Part shown: positions 17,400 through 28,129 of the stretch, one piece after another
How the letters are laid out: the number at the start of each line of letters is the position of its first letter
Numbering within the stretch: position 1 is the stretch's first letter
NCBI GenBank assembly: GCA_963575745.1
Contig: CAUYUJ010015496.1
Location: forward strand, 140,001-168,500
DNA from: Prorocentrum cordatum
Taxonomy: Eukaryota; Sar; Dinophyceae; Prorocentrales; Prorocentraceae
DNA: 28,500 nucleotides
Direction: 5' to 3'
Made by a program: the position numbers and the translations under genes
Notes under the pieces: model-generated
Told to the model about the DNA's origin: nothing
What the model saw: the letters and a program-made list of their open reading frames with translations, nothing else
The model's database searches: none

Positions 17400-19262
17400 G
17401 CGGAACGAACAAAACTCGCGCCGGGCCGATTCGCCAAAATCGCCGGCAGGGGCGATGCGTCAACGACGGCCACGGCGAGGCAGGTCGAAAAGAAGACCGA
17501 ACTGCGGGAGCGGGCGGGGCGCCCAGGAGGCAGGGCCCGATGCAAGGCGGCCGCGGAAGGTCGTCGGCATCCGCGCGCGGCACGCCACAACCGCGGCCCA
17601 GGCCAGCCAGGGGGGGCGGGGGGCCCGGCGCGCGGATGGGAAGACGGCGAGTTCTGGCGCGAAGAGCGAAAGAGATGCGAAGAGCAAGAAACAGATTGAA
17701 GTGTTCACAACCACTCTCGCCCCAGCTCGCAGTCAGCCACCTCCGCCAATGTGCCGGCGCAGCTGCCGCGGGCTCCTGGGGCGCCATCCACGGCCTGCGC
17801 CCCTCGCCTTCGCAAGGCCCATTCCCTGCTCGCACCCCCGCCGAAAAAAGAGTGTTCCTGCAGCTGGGCTCGTAGGTCTCATCAGCCGCGGCGTCGAGGC
17901 GGGCCAAATGCCGCCTGGGCCGACGGCCCGACGGTCCGCGGGCAGGAGCCAGCACACGTCGGCCGGCGCCAAGACCTCCGAGCTGGCGATGGAGGGGGGC
18001 GCCGAGGCGCCAAAGGAACTGGAGCCCCCGCCGCTGCCATCTCCACCGACGTCCGCATCGTCGCCCCAGGGGCCACAGGCAACACGCGCTGCTGCGGGTT
18101 TCACCTGGATCGGCGCCGCGGTCAGGCGGCTGGCGCGGCCCCAGGCCCCATCGCTCGCCAAGGACGGTGGGGGACAGGTCGCAGTTGCCGACGACGGTTC
18201 GGACATCCTCGCCCCCCGTGGCCGTGGCCTCCCTGGCCACGTAAAGGGCCCACAGGCAGGCCAGCCGAGTAATCGCGGAGGTCTCGAGGTGCGCCGCCGA
18301 ATAGCGCGCGCTCATCGGCTCTGACACGGAGGTCCAACCACCCTGACCGTCTGGCACTCGATCTCTCCAGTCGCCCAGTTCGGCCCTCCTCTCGAGAGGC
18401 AGCCGCCAACGGTCGGCGACCGAGGCGAATTTCAGGCGCAAGGGGTAAGTCGGAATCGACCAGGCCTCGTCCGCAGAGAGTTGGGGCGGGGGGCGCATCG
18501 CCAGCGAGCACCGAGCGCATGCAGCCGGTGAACTTGGCGCAGCCCAGCGGCCGCTCAACGAGGTCCGTGTCCCCGTCCACCGCGTCGCCAGCCGGGAGGG
18601 CGAGATCGGGGATCAGGAACGGGATCTTCTCGGAAAGAGTGTCGTACATGTCGCTGGAAATCGCATTCCAGGTCTTTCGAAAGCAGGCCCGGCCACGAAG
18701 AACGCTGCCCCGCTCAGCACTTCCCCCTTGGGCACGCGCCCTGCGAGGGTGCGGCCGCCGCACATGTCATGCTGGAAGGCGTGGTGCTGAGCATGCTTGA
18801 ATATCAGCGAGACTGCTGCCAAGTAAAGGATGAGGTTGGCGACCAGCCGCAGGGTGCCCGCGCCCTGGGCCGCTCGAATGGAATATTGCGCCCAAGCCCG
18901 CAGAGGCAACCCCGCAGCCTGGCGCAAAACCCGTTCAGGATGAGACACGGACGCTCCCCAAAGCGACTGGGATTCCAGAGGGAAGTCTGCGAAGCCCATG
19001 TTGATGCGCAGCCAACGTAACGCAACCAGAACACTGTGGACTGCAGTGGGACCACCCACGGCGACGTTCGCAAACCAGGTGGCGACAACGATCGCCGAGG
19101 GAGCTGCCAAGAACCACGCCTGGAGCCCGGCCGCCTCTGCCTCCCCCCGAATGCGCTGTCGGCCATGTGCTTGCCGAAAATGCCCATGAGCTGGGCCACC
19201 GCCTTCAAGCGCCGTTGCAGGTCAGCGCCGTCCTGCGCGACGCTGATCCTCGGCTGACGCAA
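17320..19262 (-). pseudogene. long decayed ORF, proximal part with several frameshifts
   Basis: Protein-like minus-strand blocks follow one another while changing frame. About 19230-19130 gives DGADLQRRLKAVAQLMGIFG. 19110-18780 gives LRWLRINMGFADFPLESQSL and SHPERVLRQAAGLPLRAWAQ, then LILYLAAVSLIFKHA. 18650-18500 gives SEKIPFLIPDLALPAGD and CAKFTGCMRSVLAGD. 18480-18150 gives FASVADRWRLPLERRAELGD, ITRLACLWALYVAREA and VVGNCDLSPTVLGERWGL. Near 17790-17630 it gives APAHWRRWLTASWGESG, and near 17480-17330 it gives WQANVAEAVIDQVAKSRADG. The NMGFADFPL-LW-HPERVL block reminds me of a region upstream of RT in dinoflagellate non-LTR elements, but I could not check this. No catalytic domain is recognised. 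The jumps happen without intron-sized gaps, favouring indel decay or assembly indels over splicing. Confidence 0.45.
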
Positions 19263-19374
19263 CTTTCCCTGGCCCTGGGCTTTTCCTGTCCCACCACGCG
19301 TGTTTCCTTTCGCTGACGCAGCCGAGACCCGCCAGCTGCCGAGCCGACTGATGGGTATGATAGCTTCGTCGGCG

Positions 19375-19704
19375 TCACTTACAGCTGGTAGCTAATCCCA
19401 AGCTGCCTGCCAGGTATCGGAGGGCGCGACGGAGGGCATGCCTAGCATACCGCCCACATCCCCCCAGCGCGAGGCCCGCCAAGCCAGACAGCGCCTTGAT
19501 TCCCGCACCCCTCAACGCCTCCGGCTCGGCCGCCCGAAGCCCGTCCACAAAGGCGAGCTCGCGAACGGTTTCGGCAGATTGACCCCTCCCTGCAGCCCCA
19601 TCAACCTCCCCGCCACCAACCCCCGTGGAGGGGTGACCGTGGCCATTGGAAGGTGAGGGCGGCGAATTGGAGGGGGGGCTGACTTCGGGCGCGGGCGAGA
19701 GCAT
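19375..19704 (-). pseudogene. possible N-terminal fragment of the same decayed ORF
   Basis: This 109-codon minus ORF has a Pro/Ser/Gly-rich start and then a helix-like stretch with AETVRELAFVDGLRAAEPEA and CGRYARHALRRALRYLAG. It precedes the 15.6-19.3 kb tract on the same strand, so it may be its beginning. No motif supports a function, and GC-driven ORF formation is possible. Confidence 0.25.
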
Positions 19705-20130
19705 CGCGTCTGTCTCTTAGGGACTGGCCCTCGCCGGGGGCGCTCGCGGGTAAGCCGCCGGGTTTGCGGTGGGCGCGACAGGAACGCCGGCGGCAACGCC
19801 TCCACCTGCGGCACCAGCCACGGAGTTTTCACGGGGCGCGGGGACCGCACGGCTCAAGTTCGGGCCGACAAAGAAAAGACACAAGGCAAGCTTGAACCAA
19901 AACGGTTACGGAAGGCTGGATCACGATCGTGGAACCCCAAGAAGCTCACGCGAAAGTCACGGCACAGAGGACCATCACGGCAACCTGGGAGCGTGCAGCG
20001 GCAACATGGGACTGACTCATCAGCTTCACGAGTGTGGATTTGGAGTGCAATCACGGACCCGTGGCGGTGGCATGCGCTGCCGCCTCGAACTCTGCTGACA
20101 CGTGCAATGCCCCATGCTGATGAGGACACC
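19705..20130. other. stretch with no supported gene
   Basis: Short ORFs only. A GGCTCAAG at 19850-19857 resembles the end of the dinoflagellate spliced leader but lacks the rest of it. Confidence 0.45.
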
Positions 20131-20297
20131 CAGCGGGCAGCTTACAGAACCCACGCACGGCTGCCGCCGGAATCAAAACTTTACGCGAGGCCGACACGTA
20201 CCGCCAGCGGGCAGCGGACATGGGCCGCGCACGGCCGCCAGCTGAAGCAAAACTTTACGCGAGGCCAACACGGACCGCAAGCGGACAGCTTACAGGG
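20131..20297. repeat. ~74-bp tandem repeat, 2.2 copies
   Basis: Copies start at CAGCGGGCAG (20131 and 20205) and CAAGCGGACAG (20278), with offsets of 74 and 73 bases. Each full unit contains CGCACGG followed by CAAAACTTTACGCGAGGCC. The two full copies differ at scattered positions. Confidence 0.85.
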
Positions 20298-20760
20298 GAA
20301 ATTCTGTACACAACGTTTGTTTACCCCCTCCAGATTTGATGTGCTGGCGGCACGTCGTCTGGTGGTTTGCCGTTTCCTCCACACGAGCACCCCCAGCATC
20401 GCATGCCGCTCGCCTTACGTATCTGTATCCTGTTTACGTTTCGAATGTTACGCATCCTCCCAACAAACTTCCGCACCTCCAGTGTTGGGCTGGCGCAGCC
20501 CTGTCACCGTCAGCCTCGCTGTCGGCATCCCTGCTAGCGGTCGTCTTGCAATGTCCCTCTCATCATTATCTTCAGCTTCACCTGTCGTCAATCGGAAGAG
20601 AAACCATAAGCATCATCATCAGCAGCAGCATCATCATCCCATCCTTCCTCCTATCTCTTTTCTCCATGCCGCCGCCCCCCCCCCTCGAGTTCACGAGTTC
20701 GCCATCGAAGAGACACGTTTTGCAAGCAAAGCGCGCCCGTAGAGGTGGACGACACAGATG
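20298..20760. other. no supported gene; short CAT/CAG microsatellite
   Basis: It contains a CATCATCATCAGCAGCAGC cluster near 20610-20640 and a C-rich run near 20672. The ORFs are short and without motif. Confidence 0.45.
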
Positions 20761-21110
20761 GTGAGGTCCTTCATCCCCCCCCCTCCCTCCCCCCCTCCCT
20801 TCCCCAAGTCCTCCGCCACCCTTATCCTCCCACCACCGACGCCGCGGGCCTGAGACATAACCAGCCGTCTGCCCACGGGCCCAGCAGGCGAAAAACCGAG
20901 GAGGCAGGAGGGATGGGCGAGGAAGTGGAGGAGGAAAGAGGCAAGTGGACGGGAAACAGAGGAAGACCCGAGGGGGGAGAAGAGGGAAAGGAGAGAGGAT
21001 TCAGTGAGTGAGGAAGGAAAGTCGCCGAGGGGAGAAGCGGGGAGGAAGAAAAGCGAGGAGACGGCGGAGCGAGAGGAGGAAGGCGGAAGTGATACGGGGA
21101 AAGATGGAGC
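20761..21110. repeat. opposed polypyrimidine and polypurine tracts
   Basis: A C/T tract (about 20765-20830) is followed after ~60 bases by a ~220-base plus-strand purine tract (about 20890-21110) of GAGG, GGAA and GAAG motifs. There is no exact repeat unit. Confidence 0.75.
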
Positions 21111-22093
21111 CTATGGAATTGATTGCGAACTATCCGACAAGAGGGGAGCTTCCGCAACCCGATATTAAATGGCAAAGCGTGCGTTTGTTCTTCATGAGGA
21201 TATTCCTCTTCTCGTAGATTCATGCTCAGGTCTAAGCGGTGTATCGGCGACGCAGTTCTAGTGGCCATGGCGACATGCGATGTGGTGCCGTTAGGCTATG
21301 GCTGCCATCAAGGTACTAGGGGAGAGGGCCGACCGGCCGGCGGGCGCGCGGGAGGAGGGCGCTCCCTTTTCGATGACCACGGCCAAAACAGCCGCGGTAA
21401 AGTTATGCTGATGTCGCTGGGGCATGGCAGGGACGCGACTAAATCAACTCCCCCCGCGGCCTCCCCGGCGAGCTCCACTCGCGCGGGTGGGCGTCAACGA
21501 TTTGGCAACGCCCTAAATTCGCTTATAAAGCGGCCCATCGCGCCGCGCCCGGCAGGCAGCACCCCCGCCACCCGGCTCACGGCGCTCTGTGACACTCAGC
21601 GCATAGCACCCCAGTGCCAGACGGCTCACCTCATCCTCTCTGCACGCGCTTGAACAGCCATAGTTCGCCTCGAGGAGGCACCCGCGGCAAAACCGTGGAT
21701 CCCCCCTTTCTCTTCTCCCCACCCCCGACTGTAGTCGTCGCGGCCCCCGCTGCTGTCACCGCGCCAGTTGCCTGAGCACCAGCTCCAAGACGACCGCCAG
21801 TTCCTGGCAGTCGGCTGCCACGGGGTAGACGAATCCGCAGTCTGCTGCTCGTTGTCGGCGCACGCACGCCGCGGAAGGGCATCATCCGCGCGGTGCCGCG
21901 AGGCGACGGCCTCATTGCGCCAGGGCGCGCCCAGCCGGAAGTCTCTCGCCGCCGGCGGTCTCGCGGCCGAAGCGGAGCTTGAAGCAGCAGCCCACGCGCG
22001 CGAGGACGTGTCCCACTGGGTCGGGTTCTCAGCTCGGCGTCGCCTGGATTCCCGTTGACTATCTAGCGCGCGACTGCTTGGCTTCTTAGCCCC
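21111..22093. other. region with only weak ORFs
   Basis: A minus ORF at 21915-21631 (MPFRGVRAPTTSSRLRIR) could be a far end of the 22-28 kb decayed tract, but it is low in information. No RNA gene or repeat was seen. Confidence 0.35.
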
Positions 22094-22910
22094 CTAGCCA
22101 TCATTCTCGTTCACCTCGCCCTTGCCCTCGGCATCGCCCGACATCCTTGCCGCCGCAAGGCGGCCCCCAAGCCTCGCCGCGTTCGGCCTCTTTGCTCCTT
22201 TGGCGGACTGCGCCCGAGAAGAAGCGCCAGCTCCGACATAGTCGGGCGGCGTCCGGGCCCTCGCTCCGCGCGGCGTCGGCCTCGGAGTTCTCGGTAATTC
22301 CGCCTGCGGCCAGTGATCCTCTACTTCCTGTTCCGCGGCAACTTTCAACTGACCGAGCGGCTCAACTTCCGCACTGTGGGAAGACATTACGCACCGCGCG
22401 GGCCATCCGATGCTGGACTCTTCGCATGGCGGTCCTCCGGATGGTCATAGTCCCCATCAACGGGTTCCAAAATAGCATAACCTTCCCCGTTCCGTATCTC
22501 TCTGCTGATGCACGGCCACCATACCCACAGAGGAACGACAGCGCTCTTCCCAGTAGCAGGCGTCTTGAGGTGTAAGTTCTGGAACTTGATCTACCTGTGA
22601 GCCAATTTATTTGCCGTCTCCTGCTCGCAGGGATTCTGCAGCACGGGTAGCTCGTCGTCTGGGGACATGGGCCAACAGGCAAAGACCGCCATGATGTGGC
22701 CGTGCAGCGCGGTCTTCCCTTGCCAAGCGCCATTTCTGCGAGCGGTGCGCACTGCGCTCGCGCCTGCACGCGGTCGGCGACATAGCCCGCCCACTTCTTC
22801 CCCGCACCTTGCGCCGTAGGATCGGGGGCATCGCTCTCTCGATTCCGCTTGGCCAAGACCGATTTCTCGGTAGTCAATCTTCGGCCAGACCACATCAGGT
22901 TCAATGAGGA
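22094..22910 (-). pseudogene. terminal part of the 22-28 kb decayed ORF
   Basis: Protein-like pieces occur in three frames. About 22905-22730 gives KSVLAKRNRESDAPDPTAQG and GKKWAGYVADRVQARAQCAP. About 22700-22600 gives HIMAVFACWPMSPDDELPVL and NPCEQETANKLAHR. The ORF at 22387-22094 gives EVEPLGQLKVAAEQEVEDHW, then Arg/Ala/Pro-rich sequence to a stop. Each change is immediate, suggesting indels. No family recognised; context says it is the end of one long minus-strand coding tract. Confidence 0.35.
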
Positions 22911-23878
22911 AGGTGCCGCACTGCACAGGTGCCCTGCACGCGAGGCAACTCAGCGTGGCCAACCGATTGCCGCAATCGTTGCTGCACAGATGGGAAGCCG
23001 TTGTCCCAATCATTCCGCGCGCAGAATGCAGTCTTCTTCGCAGTGGGAGCGAGCGCATCATCATCATCCTCACCAAGCATCCGTACTAGGACTTGGCGCT
23101 GTTTGATCCAGATGCATGCCGCGTCGAGATCGGGGTAAGCCTTGAGCGCAACGCATCGGCGGTCATAGACCGACGTCCACGATACCTGGACACGCTGTAT
23201 CCCCGACCAAACAAGACGCATCATCTGATGAATGTTGCTCCACTTGGGCCGGAATGCGGTCGCCAGGGAGCCATCGCGCGGAATCCTAATGTCCTGGTTC
23301 TCGCAGATGCGGGCCTCGAAAGTGAGCACATGCGACTTCGAGAGCGGGCACGGATCTTCCGGACCAACGACACTGGCATCCAAAGCTTGGCCGACCACAG
23401 CTCGTGCCCAACCTCCAGGTCTAAGCCAGGTCGGCAGCTTCCCGTGCAGCTCGCTGCACTTACCTTCCCGCGCCACCTGGACTAGCCTGACTGCCCCCAA
23501 CCATCCAGGCTCCCGGTATTTGACGACTGGGCCTTCTGGGACAGAATACGGTCCAAGCTGAGTAGGCAGACAGGTCAGGAAAAGGCACTGCCGAATGCCC
23601 TAGAGGTCCCTCTGCGGCGGTACGACATGCCCGGTCATAGACCTTTTCATCAAGGCATCGCCCAATGGGATGACAATTTCCTGATGCGAGAACCTCGCTG
23701 CCGCGTCACATATGATGCGCATGCGCTTCGGGTAAACGACTCGAACCGAGTGACCCTTGCAAGCGCGGAACAGCAGTGGTACTCTGGCCATAGGCATCAT
23801 CACAGGTGCGTTCATGTCGAAATCGTCGGCCTCAGATGGCTTGCGCCCGAAAACTCTCGCCCCAATCATCTGGCTCAA
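22901..23878 (-). pseudogene. 325-codon frame with a single in-frame TAG
   Basis: Two ORFs (23878-23600 and 23500-22901) lie in the same frame, and the DNA between them is also open, so only the TAG at 23602-23600 interrupts 325 codons. The first part has MNAPVMMPMARVPLLFRACK, VRVVYPKRMRIICDAA and HQEIVIPLGDALMKRSMTGH. The second has KWSNIHQMMRLVWSGIQRVQ, VSWTSVYDRRCVALKAYPDL, then IWIKQRQVLVRMLGEDDDDA. The frame appears to be lost near 23000; the neighbouring frame there shows CGNRLATLSCLACRAPVQC, a paired-cysteine segment that may bind metal. It continues the domain at 23832-24440, which ends in another frame. Function unknown to me. Confidence 0.45.
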
Positions 23879-24440
23879 CAGCGGGGCCGTCGTCGGCGTT
23901 CGCCAGGCTCACGCCAATGATCTGAACAGTTTCACGCGGCAGAGCCAGGGCGTGCACGAAGCGAGCCCACACTCTGCCATAACCCACGTCGCCCAGCATC
24001 TTGACCATAACGGACGCCCCTGAACTGCGGACGCGAGCTGCACTATGCATCGCTAGATAAAGAATGAGCGAGCCCAGTCGCCAAGCTTCTTCCACGCCCA
24101 TCCCCGAGCACCACGCAAGCGCGCGCAGCTCACCGGCCAGGTAAATCTGGATAAGGCTAAGCTCGGGCGGCGGGGGGCAGCGTGGCTCAACCGCGCTGTA
24201 GCGGGCGCGCAGGAGACCGCGCGCCCGTGCCCCGTCCTCAGGGGACAAGTGTCGCAGGAACTCAAGCAGCGCATCGCCCGCCAATTCACGTGCCCATTCC
24301 AGCGTTCGCGCCCAGAAGCTACTGCCCCGCTTCCCTCTGTCTGCGAACCACTCAAGGGCCAGAGTCATGATGCTCCTCCAGCTGCCGAGCCTGCTCAGCG
24401 GGGACAGCGCACAATCCTGCATCGTCGTCTTTATCATCGA
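23832..24440 (-). pseudogene. helical domain of the 22-28 kb decayed ORF
   Basis: This is the C-terminal 200 residues of a 345-codon minus ORF (24869-23832). The sequence reads as a helical domain: SFWARTLEWARELAGDALLE, FLRHLSPEDGARARGLL, PPPPELSLIQIYLAGELRAL, GVEEAWRLGSLILYLAMHSA, and VWARFVHALALPRETVQIIG. It ends VEPDDWGESFRAQAI before a stop, while the next frame takes over at once. The upstream 145 codons of this ORF lie opposite a better frame (24523-25101) and are probably not coding. It resembles a protein I remember as highly repeated in Prorocentrum-like genomes; unverified. No enzymatic motif. Confidence 0.5.
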
Positions 24441-24522
24441 GCGGGGCACCGTTCTCGTCCTTCCACGCATGCCCAAGCCCGACGTGAGCCGTTTCGCCCA
24501 GCCCTTTCTCACTAGCACGCAC

Positions 24523-25101
24523 TCATCGAGAGCTGCTCCTTCGCGGCGGCGGTGGGGCCCCTCCGAGGCAGAAGTACTTTGAGATGGATGCGTGAGGAAG
24601 CTCGTTGGAGAATACGTCGGGGGGAATTCGCTCGGGCTTCCGTCGGGGTAAAACCCTGGCCTGGCGTTCCGCATCTTTATCTTGTTTCTCTCTGGCGCCA
24701 TCCGACTTCTCCTCCTCCACATCCTCCAGGGCCAGGAGCGCCATCTGAATCCGACGCTCGGAACCAGAAGGCGGCGGAGGCGGAGGGTTCTCCTCGTCGG
24801 ACGCGTCCAAAACGACCAAGCTCGGCCTCTTTCGGAGGGATAGCTGTCCGCGCCTGGGCATCGTGCCATCTAGAGGCTCCTGGGCCTGCGCAGGCTTAGC
24901 AGATTTTGAAGGCAGTGGGACAGGCGGCGAGGCTACTACATAGCCGCGGGCCCCCTCCTCCGCGCTCGCGGCAGACGGCTGTCCTCTCCCGTTCTGGGCA
25001 AGGCCCGAGTCCATTGACATCGCCGTCGGACTGTCGACATCCTCGCTCAGCTCCGCCGCCCCTTCGCGCATCTCAGATCGACGCCACAACTCGAAGAGCA
25101 T
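24523..25101 (-). pseudogene. acidic, proline-rich linker segment
   Basis: A 192-codon minus ORF of disordered character: LFELWRRSEMREGAAELSED, LVVLDASDEENPPPPPP, RIQMALLALEDVEEEKSDGA, REKQDKDAERQARVLPRRKP and ISKYFCLGG. Charge clustering, proline runs and G/C-ending codons favour real coding over chance. It is preceded in another frame by the CDYC segment and followed in another frame by the helical domain, so it is probably the linker of one larger protein. The start is not defined; the ATG-like codon is internal. Confidence 0.45.
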
Positions 25102-25640
25102 CTCTTCGTGCGCCAGGACCTTATCGGGAGCGCTGTGTCGGCGGGCGTCGGCCCACCAGCACTATGCCCGCTGATGAAGTCGATGTGCAATTTCGTGTTG
25201 GGTTGACCACAGTAGTCGCACGACTCATGCACCTCCTTGTACGACGCAGAGTAACACCCGAGTCGGAGACACAAGTATACTTGCTCCATTCTGGGCATAG
25301 CCAGGCTACCGTCCATGGCACGCTCACATGTCAATGGCTTCGCGTCGTCCATCGGCGGGGGCCGATGAAATGGCGCTCCGCCAAGCGGACCAGGCGCCTG
25401 CGATGCTGGTGGAGAAGACGGATCCAGCTCCATGGAGGGAAGCCAGAGTCATGCGTCTGCATAGTACGCTCTCTTGAATCCTGCCGTTCCCAAGTGTCCC
25501 CAGCTTGACCGTTGACGCTTTCTCCCTTGCGTTATGGACGCAAGAAATGCCATGGCCAAAACGTGAATACCGTCCGCGTCATCTCGGATGAACTCGGTAA
25601 CACGCTCTCGGAGTACTTTGCCCATAGAGGGCAGAGCGGA
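25047..25640 (-). pseudogene. segment with CxxC motif, interrupted by TGA
   Basis: In one frame, from about 25640, GKVLRERVTEFIRDDADGIH and VLAMAFLASITQG run to a TGA near 25446. The same frame then reopens (ORF 25433-25047) with DAKPLTCERAMDGS, MEQVYLCLRLGCYSASYKEV and ESCDYCGQPNTKLHIDFISG. CDYC with nearby cysteines could be a small metal-binding site. A frameshift near 25630 connects it to 25532-26389, and another near 25130 to the acidic linker. Confidence 0.4.
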
Positions 25641-26389
25641 TTCTCCTCGTTGGGGGCGACGTCGACATCGTCGTAGGTCGCCTCGGCCCCTCGCCCCACG
25701 TCGTCTTCTTCCTCGGTGAAACGTGGGTTATGTGATCTGTGTTTCACGAAGTCTCTGATTGAGTGATGCACCCATCGACCATCAGCTTCCACACTTGCCG
25801 GGGCGACGTTGTTCATGTCAGTCTGCAACTGCTTGCCATACATGTCGGGGAGGGCGCAACACCGTTCATAGAACTGGTCAGTATCCAGCTCCATCCGCCG
25901 ATACTTCCCCACAGCCCAAGGTGCTCCACTGTCACGAGCAAACGCGCGAAGATGCTCAACGAGCAGTCTCCTGCTGCCACAGATCTCCTGAATATGTTCC
26001 TTCTGAAGAGCACTGCAGCGATACCGTCGCGCCTCGCCATATGCCTGCCGGTTATCGCTTCGCGCTGCGTCATACCCATCCACCCGCCGCACCTCGCCCT
26101 GAATCCTCCAGGGAGCCACCTTGACAGTTTCGCGCCATCCATGCCCCGTCTCCTCGACGGGGGAGAAGGGATCCGGGCCCACGACGGCAGCGAAGTCGAG
26201 CACACATTCGTCGCCGTTGCACACCTTGCGGCGGCGCAACCACAATCCCCCCGGCGCGCGTCTGCGGCGGCGCGGTGAAATAAAGACGGAGGGCAGTTCG
26301 CAGCAAGTTTCGGCGCGCGGGCAGCAGCATCGCTTGGTCTTCTCCGCGCCCACTGCCGTGGAGCCTCCAAATTCCGACGGCGGAGCCAA
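25532..26389 (-). pseudogene. 285-codon ORF, unrecognised, part of decayed tract
   Basis: The first ~70 residues are Arg/Cys-rich and doubtful. From about residue 60 on it is protein-like: CVLDFAAVVGPDPFSPVEET, GWRETVKVAPWRIQGEVRRV, LLVEHLRAFARDSGAP, KYRRMELDTDQFYERCCALP and DMYGKQLQTDMNNVAPASVE, with an acidic run FTEEEDDVGRGAEATYDDVD. Its last ~25 residues are probably out of frame, since the alternative frame (GKVLRERVTEFI) looks better. No motif gives a function. Confidence 0.4.
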
Positions 26390-26471
26390 GATCTGGAAGT
26401 CGCAGGTAGCCGCCAGACCGTCACCAAACAGCCCTGCCGCCTTGGAGTAGGCGGCACGCTGCCGAGGTGCT

Positions 26472-26990
26472 CTATAAGATTCCTAAAGCAAGTACCCGCT
26501 CTGCAGGTGAGTCAGTGCCCTTGTACTTCGTTGTCCGCCCACCGTCGCTGTCCTTGTGGGCGACGAACACGCCCGCGTTGAGGACGGTACCAAGTCTGTG
26601 AATGCTGAGAGCGCGCGAATAGAACTTCCAGTCTCCGTTCCTCTTCGAGCGAACATATCCGGCTGGAAGGTCGAACGGCAGGGTGAGCACGGCATGCCCA
26701 GGCTGAACATCGACCGCCATCCAAGCCAGGTCAAGGAGGTCGCACAGCGACCCCTGCACACCGCCATCCGCGTATAAAACGCCCGGTGCAGAGCCATTCA
26801 ACAACATATAGACCGAGATAACTCTTGGTAGGCCTGGGATAATGCGCTCGGCGAATAGATGCTGCAAGCCAAGCCTTGGAATTGGCGTGCATGCCGCTGC
26901 GCATGTGCGCACCGTCACCTGGCATCAGCTCTCGGCCCAACGACTTCGGAATCGACGGACGGTAAGAAAGCATCAGCTTGTACCCCACTT
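26472..26990 (-). pseudogene. NGDW-type domain of unknown function
   Basis: The 148-codon ORF (26918-26472) carries VLYADGGVQGSLCDLLDLAW, MAVDVQPGHAVLTLPFDLPA, YVRSKRNGDWKFYSRAL, LNAGVFVAHKDSDGGR and TKYKGTDSPAERVLAL. This series (LAWMAV, then NGDW-FY, then HKDSDGGR-TKYKG) resembles a domain I recall from many dinoflagellate hypothetical proteins, unverified. Upstream, 27006-26920 is in other frames. An in-frame stop after LALGIL ends it just before the next tract. Role unknown. Confidence 0.45.
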
Positions 26991-26995
26991 GACTA

Positions 26996-27550
26996 TCACA
27001 ACTCACGCCTCTTTCCTATCAACACACTGTCGATCGTGTCTGGCCCGATTCTAATCGGTTTCTGGTGTAACTGACTGGCCTCAAAAGCATGGGGATACAC
27101 AAACATCATGTCCTCAATGTCGCACATTGGGTGGACCTCCGCGGCCGCGTCGACGATGCGATACTCGGTGGACGAGAGCAGTGAGTCCTGGATCTCCCCC
27201 CAGTCATCAACCAGACTTGGGTTCAATTTCTTGGGGGGGGCGCTGGCACAGCCAGCTGCCACCCCGCCCATGCGGACTCCTTCCTGGTCGATAGCGGCCA
27301 CCTCACCGCTTACCCGCAGCGCCTATGCACTGGGCCATCCTGATGCGAAGCCTTGGTTCGCGGTACACGACGTCGGGATCAAGAATTTGAGATCGCGAGG
27401 CTGGCAGCAGGTCGGCACGTCTTCCCACGGCACCCTTTTCAGCCGCACCTTTCTTCTGTATCCAATCCGCAAATCGAGTCCACGTCAACGTTCGAGAGCC
27501 TGGGCAACAAAGGGGAATCCTGGAGGTTAAACGGCAGCAAGACGTCGAAC
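26996..27550 (-). pseudogene. protein-like fragments upstream of the NGDW domain
   Basis: Near 27550-27435 one frame gives EFDVLLPFNLQDSPLLPRLS and DVDSICGLDTEERCG before a stop. The ORF at 27301-26996 gives VDDWGEIQDSLLSSTEYRIV, HPMCDIEDMMFVYPHAFEAS and KPIRIGPDTIDSVLIGKRRE. Both have ordinary amino-acid composition unlike the GC-driven shadow ORFs. They fit the order of one large minus-strand protein. Confidence 0.35.
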
Positions 27551-28120
27551 TCCATACGCTAGTGACTGAAAACCGCCTACAACGCAGGGCGCCCGGCACT
27601 GAAAACACTCAACCCTAGGCGGGCGCATGGGCACAAGCCCGCCTGCCAGATCAGCGTCAGCACAAGCATGGCCTCCTCTCGGATTTCCCACAGGACTGGC
27701 ATTCACCTCAATACAGACCTTGCAGGCGGCGGTGATGCACCTGGCCAGCTCCTCCACACATGACTCGCCAGGACCCACCTTGAAGCGCCACGGGTCGCAC
27801 GCTGGGCGTTCGCCCTCCTTGTGCAGCTCCGACCCGCGCATCTACGACATCCGACACGAAAAGCCAGCCTCCTACCAATCACTCGTTCGGTTGTTTGCGA
27901 CAGCTGCGGCCCGGCTTGCCAGGGTGTTCCAGGCGACGCGTTCTCCGCCGGTAGCCGGGGCCCCCCAGGATCGTGCATCGCCCAGCCCCAGAGTCACCAT
28001 ATAGGTGTTGCCCTCTCTGCGCACCCAGCCTGCACGTCGTCGAGTTGCTTCGCCAAGTATAGCTGGATGTCAGCTGTCAGCTCCCGGCGCGGCGCCTCGC
28101 AGGCGCCTCTCATCCCCGTC
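27527..28120 (-). pseudogene. protein-like fragments with paired cysteines
   Basis: A piece near 28090-27995 (RRELTADIQLYLAKQLDDVQ) is followed in another frame by NTYMVTLGLGDARS and ERVAWNTLASRAAAVANNRT, two stops, and then the ORF at 27841-27527 with CDPWRFKVGPGESCVEELAR, CITAACKVCIEVNASPVGNP and VECFQCRAPC. Function unknown. Confidence 0.35.
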
Positions 28121-28129
28121 AGCTGCCAG

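Noticed and set aside
19845-19857. Relic of the dinoflagellate spliced leader
   Set aside because: Only the last eight bases (GGCTCAAG) match; the preceding CCATTTT part is absent. No other match was found on either strand.
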